This document shows, piece by piece, positions 1 to 7,048 of a DNA stretch of 20,971 nt. Numbering within the stretch: position 1 is the stretch's first letter; each line of letters opens with the position of its first letter. This DNA comes from an uncultured Oscillospiraceae bacterium. Lineage in GTDB: Bacteria; Bacillota_A; Clostridia; Oscillospirales; Oscillospiraceae. The stretch covers positions 1 to 20,971 of the forward strand of contig CALXDE010000046.1 in NCBI GenBank assembly GCA_944386965.1, written 5' to 3'. A program made the position numbers and the translations under genes. The notes beneath the pieces are model-generated. The model did not search any database, was not told the DNA's origin, and was given only the letters and a program-made list of their open reading frames with translations.

Positions 1-494
1 AGGTCCAGGAGTTCGTGGAGAAGACCGGCTGCGACTCCCTGGCCATCGCCATCGGCACCAGCCACGGCGCCTATAAGTTCACCGCCGCCCAGTGCACCCG
101 CAATGAGAAGGGCGAGCTGGTTCCCCCGCCGCTGCGCTTCGACATCCTGGACGAGATCGTCAAGCGTCTGCCCGGCTTCCCCATCGTGCTCCACGGCTCC
201 TCCTCCGTGCCCCAGGAGTTTGTGCGCATGGTCAACGAGTTCGGCGGCAAGATGCCCGACGCCGTGGGTATCCCCGAGGAGCAGCTGCGTCAGGCCGCCC
301 GCAGCGCCGTGTGCAAGATCAACATTGACTCCGACCTGCGTCTGGCCATGACCGGCACCATCCGCAAGTTCATGGCCGAGCATCCCGACAAGTTCGATCC
401 CCGGGAGTACCTGAAGCCCGCCCGCGCCGCCATCAAGGAGATGGTCAAGCACAAGCTCATCAATGTGCTGGGCTGCGACGGCAAGGCTCTGTAA
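1..494 (+). CDS. fba: class II fructose-1,6-bisphosphate aldolase, C-terminal part (5' end outside window)
   Basis: This is the C-terminal half of a zinc-dependent class II aldolase, which reversibly cleaves fructose-1,6-bisphosphate to glyceraldehyde-3-phosphate and DHAP in cytosolic glycolysis. The open frame runs in from the window edge (first full codon at base 3), so no start is visible and the GTG at 15 is an internal valine. Two family signatures are seen: GTSHGAYK, whose histidine is a metal ligand in known class II enzymes, and IVLHGSSSVP, which carries the second downstream metal-binding histidine. KINIDSDLRLA near the C-terminus is the phosphate/substrate-binding segment. The segment between HGSSSVP and KINID (containing GGKMPDAVGIP) is typical of the longer clostridial form. 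TAA at 492-494 is followed by a hairpin terminator. The N-terminal HLDHG motif lies outside the window and cannot be checked. Confidence 0.96.
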   Translation, partial: VQEFVEKTGCDSLAIAIGTSHGAYKFTAAQCTRNEKGELVPPPLRFDILDEIVKRLPGFPIVLHGSSSVPQEFVRMVNEFGGKMPDAVGIPEEQLRQAARSAVCKINIDSDLRLAMTGTIRKFMAEHPDKFDPREYLKPARAAIKEMVKHKLINVLGCDGKAL

Positions 495-531
495 ATTATT
501 TCTCCTTGTCAGAATAGATTCTGGTGAACCA

Positions 532-562
532 TGCCAGCCCGGCGCCGCCGGGCGGGCATTTT
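532..562 (+). terminator. Rho-independent terminator of fba
   Basis: A 12-bp GC-rich stem with one mismatch (arms 532-543 and 547-558, loop GCC) is followed directly by TTTT at 559-562. It lies 38 bases past the fba stop codon and would separate fba from the XRE gene downstream. Confidence 0.85.
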
Positions 563-694
563 CATGTCTGCCGCTCCGCTTTCCCGGGAAATACGGCCAT
601 GTTAACTTTGGTTGACAGCTTTCCAGCGGAATTTGGTAGACGAAAGCGCTGATTTCTGCTAAGCTGTTTCCCGGAAAGAGAGGTTGAAGCCCGT

Positions 695-1486
695 ATGAAT
701 TTCGCGGAAAATCTTATGGCCCTGCGCCGGAGCCGGAACTGGTCCCAGGAGGAGCTGGGGGAGAAGCTGGGCGTCACCCGGCAGACCGTCAGCAAATGGG
801 AGCTGGGCCAGACCACGCCGGAACTGGAGAAGCTGGTGGAGCTGGCCAGGCTCTTTGATATCCGTCTGGATGAGCTGGTGGGGACAGCGGAAGCCTCCGA
901 CAGCGCGTTAGGCCGTCAGAGAGGAGCGCGTCTCTTTTGCCCGGCGGAGGACGCCGCCCGCCCTGGGGGATGCTGCGCCTGTTCCCGCTGTGCGCCTGTC
1001 TACGAATATATCAGCCCCAGGAAGATCCTCGGCCTGCCCCTGGTCCATGTCCGGATCGCCCGCCGCGGGCTTGCCCGGGCCACGGGCATCATCGCCATTG
1101 GCAACGCCGCTGTGGGGCTTGTGTCCATCGGCGGATGCGCCCTGGGGATCATCTCGCTGGGCGGCGTCAGCGTGGGCCTGCTGCTGGCCCTGGGCGGGGC
1201 CAGTGTGGGACTATTCTCCCTGGGCGGAATGGCGGTGGGCGGCTTTGCCCTGGGGGGACTGGCCGTCAGCCAGTGGTTCTCTCTGGGCGGCGGCGCTGTC
1301 TCCGGCGGACTGGCCATCGGCGGCGGGGCCGTCGGTCATGTGGCGGTAGGGGACTCGGCTGTGGGAACCTATGCCTTTGCCAAGGACGCGGGCGTCTCCC
1401 TCCAGGAGGTCTGGGCGGTGATCCGCCGGGAGTTTCCCCACATGTGGGAGGGGATTCGGGGCATCCTGGCGGCGGCGTTCCGGTGA
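695..1486 (+). CDS. XRE-family transcriptional regulator with long glycine-rich pentapeptide-like repeat domain
   Basis: Predicted DNA-binding protein of 263 residues. Residues 3-63 form a Cro/C1-type helix-turn-helix; the recognition helix is TRQTVSKWELG. A linker with clustered cysteines (C82, C93, C94, C96, C99) could be a degenerate metal site. Residues about 101-134 contain YEYISPRKILGLPLVHV, then residues 135-227 consist of about 18 tandem units of the form [ILV]-G-x-x-[AS], for example IGNAA, IGGCA, LGGVS, LGGAS, LGGMA. Three units have one extra residue. A non-repetitive tail ends in WEGIRGILAAAFR. The repeat could be a beta-solenoid or a set of glycine-zipper membrane helices; the sequence does not decide. 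ATG at 695 is preceded by an AGAGAGG-like site about 11 bases upstream. A TTGACA lies at 612-617, but no good -10 box follows it. Its target is unknown; a monocistronic unit closed by a hairpin. Confidence 0.88.
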   Translation: MNFAENLMALRRSRNWSQEELGEKLGVTRQTVSKWELGQTTPELEKLVELARLFDIRLDELVGTAEASDSALGRQRGARLFCPAEDAARPGGCCACSRCAPVYEYISPRKILGLPLVHVRIARRGLARATGIIAIGNAAVGLVSIGGCALGIISLGGVSVGLLLALGGASVGLFSLGGMAVGGFALGGLAVSQWFSLGGGAVSGGLAIGGGAVGHVAVGDSAVGTYAFAKDAGVSLQEVWAVIRREFPHMWEGIRGILAAAFR

Positions 1487-1497
1487 CACCGCGCAGA

Positions 1498-1540
1498 AAG
1501 GGGAGGGGGCACGGTCATTCGACCGCGCCCCCTCCCCCTT
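1498..1540. terminator. bidirectional terminator between the XRE gene and the ACT-MBL gene
   Basis: A long GC-rich inverted repeat with arms 1498-1516 and 1521-1540 and loop ATTC, containing one bulge and one mismatch. The A-rich left edge and the T-ended right edge let it work for both convergent genes (stops at 1486 and 1570). Confidence 0.8.
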
Positions 1541-1569
1541 GTCCGGATGCGAAGCAGCCGGTATACGGG

Positions 1570-3006
1570 CTATTGGATCGTCAGCTCCTTGTTCAGGCCG
1601 TGGCCCCCGAAAATATTCCACGCTCCCGGCCCCAGGATCTGCCACAAGGCCTCCCGCTCCCGGGCGGCCAGGGCCGGGTCCGTGTCCACAGAGGTCATCA
1701 GATAAGGGGCGTATCGGTTGTAGACGCTCTGTTCCCGGGTAAGCTCCTTGATGTTGACGTAGATATCCCCGGTAAATACCAGGCGGCGCTGCCGCTCCAC
1801 CAGCACGATCTCGCCGGGCAGATGGCCGCCGGCCCCCTCATAGACCTCAAAGGAGAGGCTGCCGAAGGAGAAGGTTCCTGTCCGCTCCAGGGGGTTTTCC
1901 AGCGGCTTGGACGTACCGGCGATGACCCGCAGCGTCTCCGGGTCCGGCGGCGCGTAGGAGGTCAGGGTTTTGCAGATGCGGGCATAGGGGGCGTGGAGCG
2001 GATTCTCCTCCCGGAAGCCGCCCCCGGCAGCCCGTTCCAGGACCAGGGAGTCCCGGCTCTTCTGGCTGAGATAGACCGTTTGGAACAGATCCAGCAGACC
2101 GCAGTGGTCCACGTCGGCGTGGGTGACCAGGGCCGCCCTGGCGCAGGTATCAAAATCCGGGAGAAGGGCGCGGAAGTAGTCCAGCATCTCCTGACGGTAG
2201 CAGGCGTACCCGGTGTCCACGAACAGATATTTCCCGCCGCTGCGCAGGATGGTGGTGTTGCTGCCGCAGGGGGGCTCCAGAAGAAGAATGGTGGTATCCT
2301 CATCCACAGTGTGCCGGGTGATGCGGGGGGCGAACACATCCCCCCGGTACCGGGCCAACGCCTCGCCGAACTTGCCGATGAACTCGAAGGTCTTGTAGGG
2401 GGAGCCGCCGTGCTCGTCCAGCAGCTGCATCACCAGGTTGGACTGGATCACCAGCTCTCCCCGGGCCTCCTCGCTGAGAGCCATCCGGCCGGCCAGCTCA
2501 TTGGCAAAGGAGATGTAGAAGATGCTGTTGTCGTAGGTGTGCTGAATCTTGTCGTAGTTGAGCACCCGCACCGGGCACAGCTGGGACGCCTCCTGAAGAA
2601 AGGCGCCGATCTGGGCCGGGTCCTCCACCAGCAGGCCCATTTTGAAATGCTGGCAGCCGGAGCCCCCCTCCTCCTGGGAGCTGATGTAAGAGATGTTGAA
2701 CTGGAACTGCTGGATGAGCTCCAGCACAGCGGTCACCGCGCCGGGCACGTCCCGGAGCGTGAATTCCAGCAGCATCACCGTACCGGCGGCACGGCTGCTC
2801 TGGAGATAGCCGATTTCCCGCAGCCGCTCGGTGGCCTGATCCAGCTGTTCCGGCGTGCCCTCCGCCTCAATGAACAGTGTGTGCGTGTCCACCGCCTTGT
2901 TGTAGCTGACCCGGGTGATGTTGACGCCCAGGCCGGCGATGCAGCGGCTGGCTTTCAAAAAGGCCCCCACATGGTCAGGCATAGTTGTGACATAGGTCTT
3001 TTTCAT
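1570..3006 (-). CDS. ACT-ACT-metallo-beta-lactamase fold hydrolase
   Basis: Predicted cytosolic protein of 478 residues with two N-terminal ACT-like domains (about 2-72 and 77-150; openings KTYVTTMPDHVGAF and VMLLEFTLRDVPGAV) joined to a C-terminal metallo-beta-lactamase domain (about 230-478). Metal-site candidates are THADVDHCG (295-303), GGHLPGE with H395, TGDIY with D414, and FGGHG with H469. The first motif reads HxDxDH, not the common HxHxDH, which resembles the HxExDH of flavodiiron proteins. ACT domains usually bind amino acids or small ligands, so ligand-controlled hydrolase activity is plausible, but the substrate is not known. Start choice: a GAGAGG site (3016-3021) sits 9 bases before the ATG at 3006, whereas it directly abuts the in-frame ATG at 3015. 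No signal peptide or membrane segment is seen. It is divergent from the DivIVA-like gene. Confidence 0.88.
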   Translation of the reverse strand: MKKTYVTTMPDHVGAFLKASRCIAGLGVNITRVSYNKAVDTHTLFIEAEGTPEQLDQATERLREIGYLQSSRAAGTVMLLEFTLRDVPGAVTAVLELIQQFQFNISYISSQEEGGSGCQHFKMGLLVEDPAQIGAFLQEASQLCPVRVLNYDKIQHTYDNSIFYISFANELAGRMALSEEARGELVIQSNLVMQLLDEHGGSPYKTFEFIGKFGEALARYRGDVFAPRITRHTVDEDTTILLLEPPCGSNTTILRSGGKYLFVDTGYACYRQEMLDYFRALLPDFDTCARAALVTHADVDHCGLLDLFQTVYLSQKSRDSLVLERAAGGGFREENPLHAPYARICKTLTSYAPPDPETLRVIAGTSKPLENPLERTGTFSFGSLSFEVYEGAGGHLPGEIVLVERQRRLVFTGDIYVNIKELTREQSVYNRYAPYLMTSVDTDPALAAREREALWQILGPGAWNIFGGHGLNKELTIQ

Positions 3007-3044
3007 GGAAGTCATCCTCTCAAAAAGCGGCGGTTTTATCCATT

Positions 3045-3073
3045 ATTTTATCATATCCCTCCCTGCGGCGCAA
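3045..3073 (-). promoter_or_regulatory. candidate sigma-A promoter of the ACT-MBL gene
   Basis: On the minus strand TTGCGC (3068-3073) and TAAAAT (3045-3050) are separated by 17 bases. This lies about 40 bases upstream of the chosen start codon and back to back with the promoter of the DivIVA-like gene. Confidence 0.5.
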
Positions 3074-3091
3074 GGTCCTGGCCGGCGCGGC

Positions 3092-3120
3092 TTGCAAAAC
3101 AGGGGAGGGTGTGGTATACT
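3092..3120 (+). promoter_or_regulatory. sigma-A promoter of the DivIVA-like gene
   Basis: TTGCAA (3092-3097) and TATACT (3115-3120) with a 17-base spacer and a TGG just before the -10 box (extended -10). It is about 44 bases upstream of the start codon. Confidence 0.75.
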
Positions 3121-3163
3121 AAGCACAATCTTGAGACAATGCGGTGGAAAGTGTGGGATAGAT

Positions 3164-3802
3164 ATGGAAAATACCTTCCGAAAAGCAGTCTTTGGCGGTT
3201 TTAACCGCCAGGATGTGACGGATTATATCAGCCGTCTGGCCCGGGAACACGGCGAGCGGGTGGAGCGGCTGGAGCAGGAGAACGAGACGCTGCGATCCCA
3301 GCTGGCGGCCAAGGCGGAGCTGGAGCGGGAGCTGGAGGCGCTGCGCCGGGACTATGAGAACACGGCCCAGGAGCTGTCCGAGGAAAGAGCAGCCAAGGAG
3401 CAGTTCCGCAGAGGGCTGGAGGCCAGCGAAGCCAGGGCCAAGAAGCTGGAGGGACTGCGGCAGGAGGCGGAGGCGTACAGCGACGTGAAGGAACACATCG
3501 CTGACATCGAGCTGGAGGCCCGCCGTCGGGCGGACGCGGTCCAGGCCGAGGCCAAGGCCCAGTCGGAGGCGCTGCTGGCGGACACGGAGCGGAAGATCCG
3601 CGGGATTCGCCAGGAGAGCGCCGAGGAGCTCCAGGCGCTTTACGAGCAGTATCAGCGTCTGATCACTGCGTTCCAGACGGCTGCCACCCACGTGACGGAG
3701 GAGCTGCGGCGCATGAACGTCGCGGCCGGTCAGCTTCCGCTGGCTTTCGACAAGACCCGTTCCAAGCTGGAGAAACTCCGGGAACAGGCGTGCGGCAAGT
3801 AA
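3164..3802 (+). CDS. DivIVA-domain coiled-coil protein
   Basis: Cytosolic protein of 212 residues. The N-terminus (FRKAVFGGFNRQDVTDYISRL) matches the DivIVA N-terminal segment, which in the family binds curved membranes at poles and septa and recruits division or sporulation partners. Residues about 25-175 are a nearly continuous coiled coil rich in E, R, A, L and Q with heptad-like spacing. A short C-terminal tail follows. The open frame extends upstream to 3005, but the strong promoter at 3092-3120 and the family-like N-terminus place the start at ATG 3164. The ribosome site is weak (GTGGAAAG-like). Shorter than cell-pole DivIVA paralogues that have long tails; it could be a GpsB/DivIVA-like septal protein. 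The exact paralogue type cannot be decided from sequence alone. Confidence 0.85.
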   Translation: MENTFRKAVFGGFNRQDVTDYISRLAREHGERVERLEQENETLRSQLAAKAELERELEALRRDYENTAQELSEERAAKEQFRRGLEASEARAKKLEGLRQEAEAYSDVKEHIADIELEARRRADAVQAEAKAQSEALLADTERKIRGIRQESAEELQALYEQYQRLITAFQTAATHVTEELRRMNVAAGQLPLAFDKTRSKLEKLREQACGK

Positions 3803-3815
3803 ATCGCCCATAAGA

Positions 3816-3855
3816 AAAGGGGGGGCGCGGGAAATTTCCCGCGCCCCCCCCCTTT
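3816..3855. terminator. bidirectional terminator between the DivIVA-like and pepD-like genes
   Basis: Inverted repeat with left arm 3816-3834 and right arm 3835-3855, containing a run of G, then CGCGGGAAA and its complement. A-rich on the left and TTT on the right, so it serves both convergent transcripts. Confidence 0.85.
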
Positions 3856-3886
3856 GCCGATTGGGTCAGGGGACATGTCCCCGCGC

Positions 3887-5338
3887 TTACAGCGCCTTCA
3901 GGACCGCCAGCAGATATGCCCAGGACCGCTGCACCGAATCGATGGGCAGCCGCTCCCGGGGGGTATGGATGTCCAGGATATCCGGCCCGAAGGAGACACA
4001 GTCCAGCCCGGGCAGCTTGCCGCTGAACAGGCCGCACTCCAGACCGGCGTGGATGGCCTCCACCACCGGCGGCTTCCCATACTGCTGGGTGAAGATATCC
4101 ACCATGATCTCCCGCAGGGGGGAGTCCTTCCGGTATTCCCAGGCGGGATACTCGCCCCGGCAGGAGAAGTCTGCGCCGAACTGCCGGGCCACAGCGGCCA
4201 GATGCTCCCGCATGCGCTCCTTCTCGCTGTTCACACTGCTGCGCAGGGAGACGGTCAGGCGCAGGCAGTCGCCCTCCAGCGCGAGGATGCCCAGATTCAT
4301 GGAGCTCTCCACCAGACCGGGGATATCCTTGGACATGGCCTGGACGCCGTTGGGGATGGCGGCGATGAGCTCGGCCATTTTCCGGCTCTCCTCCGCGGAA
4401 AAGGCGCTGCCGCACACCTCGCCGCCCTCCTGATAGCTGAGGGCGCAGTCCGGATCAGACTGGGCAAAGGCTTCCCGCGTGACGGCCCACCAGGCCTCCA
4501 CTTCCGCCCGGACATCGGCGGCCAGATCCGCCGGCAGCAGGAACGCCGCCCGGCTGTTGGCGGGGATGGCATTGTCCTGCTTGCCGCCCTCCAGGGATTG
4601 AAGCTGTAAAGGATATTTGCTGGTCAGCCGCTGCAAAATCTCACCCAGCAGCACATTGGTGTTGCCGCGGCCCCGATGGATGTCGGCGCCGGAGTGGCCG
4701 CCGGCGAACCCGCTGAGGGCAATCGAGCAATAGATGCCGCAGCCGTGGTCCGGCTTTACCGGAAGCACCGTGTCACTCCGGAGGCCCCCCGCGCAGGCGA
4801 CGGTGAGAATCCCCTCCGCCTCGGAGTCCATGTTGAGAAACAGCCGGCCCTGGAGGGGGGCGCAGTCCAGCGCGGCGGCGCCCAGCAGGCCGATCTCCTC
4901 GTCCACCGTGAACACGGCCTCCAGCGGCGGGTGGGGGATGGAGGGATCGTCCAGCACCGCCAGGGCATAGGCCACGGCGATGCAGTCGTCACCGCCCAGG
5001 GTGGTGCCGGAGGCGTTGACATAGCCGTCCTCCACCGCCAGGCGCAGGGCGTCCTTGGTGAAGTCGAAATCCACATCCGGCTCCTTGGCGCAGACCATGT
5101 CCATATGGCCCTGGAGGATCACGGTGGGGTGATCCTCATAGCCGGGCGTACCGCCCTGGAAAATGATGATATTGTTGCTGCTGTCCTGAATGCAGCGCAG
5201 TCCGCGCTCTTTGGCAAAGTTGGCGCAGTAATCACTGATCGCTTTGGTGTTGCCGGAGCCGTGGGGAATCCGGCACAGGTCCTCGAAGAAATAGAACACC
5301 CGCTCCGGGGCGATTCCAGTCAAAACGCGATGATCCAT
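3887..5338 (-). CDS. pepD: aminoacyl-histidine dipeptidase (M20 family, PepD-like)
   Basis: Predicted zinc-dependent cytosolic dipeptidase of 483 residues, the usual length for the M20C Xaa-His dipeptidase family, which hydrolyses carnosine-like and other dipeptides. Seen motifs: GHMDMV (first metal ligand histidine and aspartate), TTLGGDDCIAVA (bridging aspartate), VDEEIGLLGA (catalytic glutamate pair), LNMDSE, AGGHSGADIH in the dimerisation lid region, and the C-terminal GPDILDIHTPRE with the last metal-binding histidine. The ATG at 5338 has AGGAAGG (5346-5352) 7 bases upstream; the in-frame GTG at 5341 is only 4 bases away and is less likely. Last gene of the apparent gltX operon, 31 bases after asnA, ended by the hairpin at 3816-3855. 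In this setting it may recycle amino acids from peptides. Confidence 0.93.
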   Translation of the reverse strand: MDHRVLTGIAPERVFYFFEDLCRIPHGSGNTKAISDYCANFAKERGLRCIQDSSNNIIIFQGGTPGYEDHPTVILQGHMDMVCAKEPDVDFDFTKDALRLAVEDGYVNASGTTLGGDDCIAVAYALAVLDDPSIPHPPLEAVFTVDEEIGLLGAAALDCAPLQGRLFLNMDSEAEGILTVACAGGLRSDTVLPVKPDHGCGIYCSIALSGFAGGHSGADIHRGRGNTNVLLGEILQRLTSKYPLQLQSLEGGKQDNAIPANSRAAFLLPADLAADVRAEVEAWWAVTREAFAQSDPDCALSYQEGGEVCGSAFSAEESRKMAELIAAIPNGVQAMSKDIPGLVESSMNLGILALEGDCLRLTVSLRSSVNSEKERMREHLAAVARQFGADFSCRGEYPAWEYRKDSPLREIMVDIFTQQYGKPPVVEAIHAGLECGLFSGKLPGLDCVSFGPDILDIHTPRERLPIDSVQRSWAYLLAVLKAL

Positions 5339-5369
5339 CACAAATCCTTCCTCTCTTTTCCCTTGGTCG

Positions 5370-6380
5370 TTACAGGAGATGGACGCCGGCCTGCCGGCAG
5401 GTGTCCACCGTGTTCTGATCCCACAGGCTCACCTGCACCTCGCCGATGTGGGCCGCGCCGATCATCAGCATGCACAGGCGGCTCTGGCCGATGCCGCCGC
5501 CCATGGTCTGGGGCAGCTCGCCGTTCAGGAGCATCCTGTGGAAGGGGAGGGCGCGCCGCTCGTCCTTGCCGGACAGCGTCAGCTGCCGGTCCAGGGCCGC
5601 CGGGTCCACCCGGATGCCCATGGAGGAGATCTCAAAGGCCCGGTCCAGCACCTCGTTCCACATGAGGATGTCGCCGTTGAGGGTCCAGTCGTCGTAGTCC
5701 GGGGCGCGGCCGTCGTGGGGCTTGCCGGATTTCAGCTTCCCGCCGATCTGCATGAGGAAGACCGTGTGGTGTTCCCGGCAGAACGCCGTCTCCCGCTCTC
5801 CCGGCGTCAGGTCGGGATACAGGTCCTCCAGCTCCTGCGTGGTGATGAAGGTGACCTCCCGCTCCAGCTTCACATGCAGCTGGGGAAAGGCCCGGCGCAG
5901 GGCGTCGCAGGTGTCGCACACCGCGCCCACGATGGACCGGACCGTCTGCTTGAGGTAGTCCACATTGCGGTCCTCGGGGCAGATGACCTTCTCCCAGTCC
6001 CACTGGTCCACATAGACCGAGTGGATGTTGTCCAGCTGCTCGTCCCGCCGGATGGCGTTCATGTCGGTATAGAGGCCGTTGCCGGGGAAAAACTCGTAGC
6101 GCTTGAGGGCCAGGCGCTTCCACTTGGCCAGGGAGTGGACCACCACGCCGGTGCAGCCGTCGGCTGCCGGGATGTCGAAGGACACCGGGCGCTCATAGCC
6201 GTTGAGATCGTCGTTGAGGCCGGAGTCGGCCCGGACAAACAGGGGGGCGGACACCCGGCGCAGGTTCAGCGCCCGCTTGAGGTTGTCCTGGAAATTGCCC
6301 TTGATGAACTCAATGGCGCACTGCATGTCATAGACGGCCAGCGGGGGCCGATACCCCTGGGGAATCATACAAGTACTCAT
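5370..6380 (-). CDS. asnA: aspartate--ammonia ligase (asparagine synthetase A)
   Basis: Makes L-asparagine from L-aspartate, ammonia and ATP in the cytosol. The 336 residues match the class II tRNA-synthetase-like AsnA family over full length: QCAIEFIKGNFQDNL near the N-terminus, RVSAPLFV, DLNGYERPVSFDI, AVVHSLAKWKR-type segment, GLYTDMNAIRRDE, HSVYVDQWDWE, and the motif 3-like TMGGGIGQSRLCMLM near the C-terminus. ATG at 6380 has a consensus AGGAGG (6387-6392) 6 bases upstream. It is ammonia-dependent, not glutamine-dependent, because no amidotransferase domain is present. It lies 44 bases after the spoIIM-like gene and 31 bases before pepD, with no visible terminator or strong promoter between them. 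Confidence 0.97.
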   Translation of the reverse strand: MSTCMIPQGYRPPLAVYDMQCAIEFIKGNFQDNLKRALNLRRVSAPLFVRADSGLNDDLNGYERPVSFDIPAADGCTGVVVHSLAKWKRLALKRYEFFPGNGLYTDMNAIRRDEQLDNIHSVYVDQWDWEKVICPEDRNVDYLKQTVRSIVGAVCDTCDALRRAFPQLHVKLEREVTFITTQELEDLYPDLTPGERETAFCREHHTVFLMQIGGKLKSGKPHDGRAPDYDDWTLNGDILMWNEVLDRAFEISSMGIRVDPAALDRQLTLSGKDERRALPFHRMLLNGELPQTMGGGIGQSRLCMLMIGAAHIGEVQVSLWDQNTVDTCRQAGVHLL

Positions 6381-6424
6381 GTAAAACCTCCTCGGCGTTT
6401 GTAAAAATCGAAGATGGCGTCCCT

Positions 6425-7048
6425 CTACAGGAACAGCCCCATAATCAGCGGCGTGAGAAACGCCTCCACCACCGCCGCGCAGACCAGAAGGGGCAGCACG
6501 ACCAGCAGCAGTGTCCGCAGGACGTCGCTGACCAGCTCCTTCATGGGGGGTGTGCCCGGCGCGTGAAAAATTTTCTTCACCAGCGCCAGACAGATGGTAA
6601 ACCCCATGGCTGCGGCCATGGCCAGAGCGGAGAGCTCAAAAATGCCATGGGGGAGGATTCCGGCGAGAAACGCGGACATGGGAAGCCCGTTGATGTGGTA
6701 GTAGGCGCCCATGACCCCGATGAGATACGAGTTGCTGAACAGGATCATGACGGGGAGGAAGAGAAAGGGGAGAAATCCGTACACCACACACAGCAGAATG
6801 GCCATCCAGTTGTTCAGCAGCAGATCCAGCACCGAAATGGCGCCCGTCTCGCTGACAACACCGGAGTCCATCATAACGGAGAAGAAGTACTCCACCATGG
6901 CGTTGGTGACCTCCGGATTGGCGGCGCACATGAAGTACCCCAGCAGCGCGGAGATGACCAGAACGACCGACATGATGACTGTGTACCGCTTCAATCCGCC
7001 GCGCCAGAATTCCTGAACGCAGAAGCAGTGATACCGCAGCGCCTCCAT
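6425..7048 (-). CDS. spoIIM: stage II sporulation protein M family membrane protein
   Basis: Integral membrane protein of 207 residues of the SpoIIM/DUF95 family. Hydrophobic segments lie at about 22-40, 80-102, 105-118, 126-156 and 178-205. The family signature HGIFELSALAMAAAMGF is at 134-150. In Bacillus, SpoIIM joins SpoIID and SpoIIP in the peptidoglycan-degrading complex that drives engulfment of the forespore; length is close to that protein (214 residues). The ATG at 7048 shares one base with the gltX stop (TGATG), so the two are translationally coupled. The coupling to a housekeeping tRNA synthetase is odd for an engulfment gene. It could therefore be a vegetative DUF95 paralogue; the family assignment is firmer than the sporulation role. 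The open frame extends upstream inside gltX, but that part is out-of-frame shadow. Confidence 0.8.
   Translation of the reverse strand: MEALRYHCFCVQEFWRGGLKRYTVIMSVVLVISALLGYFMCAANPEVTNAMVEYFFSVMMDSGVVSETGAISVLDLLLNNWMAILLCVVYGFLPFLFLPVMILFSNSYLIGVMGAYYHINGLPMSAFLAGILPHGIFELSALAMAAAMGFTICLALVKKIFHAPGTPPMKELVSDVLRTLLLVVLPLLVCAAVVEAFLTPLIMGLFL

Noticed and set aside
612..640. Promoter of the first XRE gene from TTGACA at 612-617
   Set aside because: No hexamer close to TATAAT lies 15-19 bases downstream, so the -35-like match alone is not enough.
3007..3015. Alternative start of the ACT-MBL gene at ATG 3015
   Set aside because: The GAGAGG ribosome site would directly abut that ATG; it is well spaced for ATG 3006.
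937..3204. A 755-residue open frame on the plus strand
   Set aside because: It lies across the XRE gene end, a terminator and the antisense of the ACT-MBL gene; the translation is low-complexity G/R/P-rich and has no domain. It is a GC-rich shadow frame.
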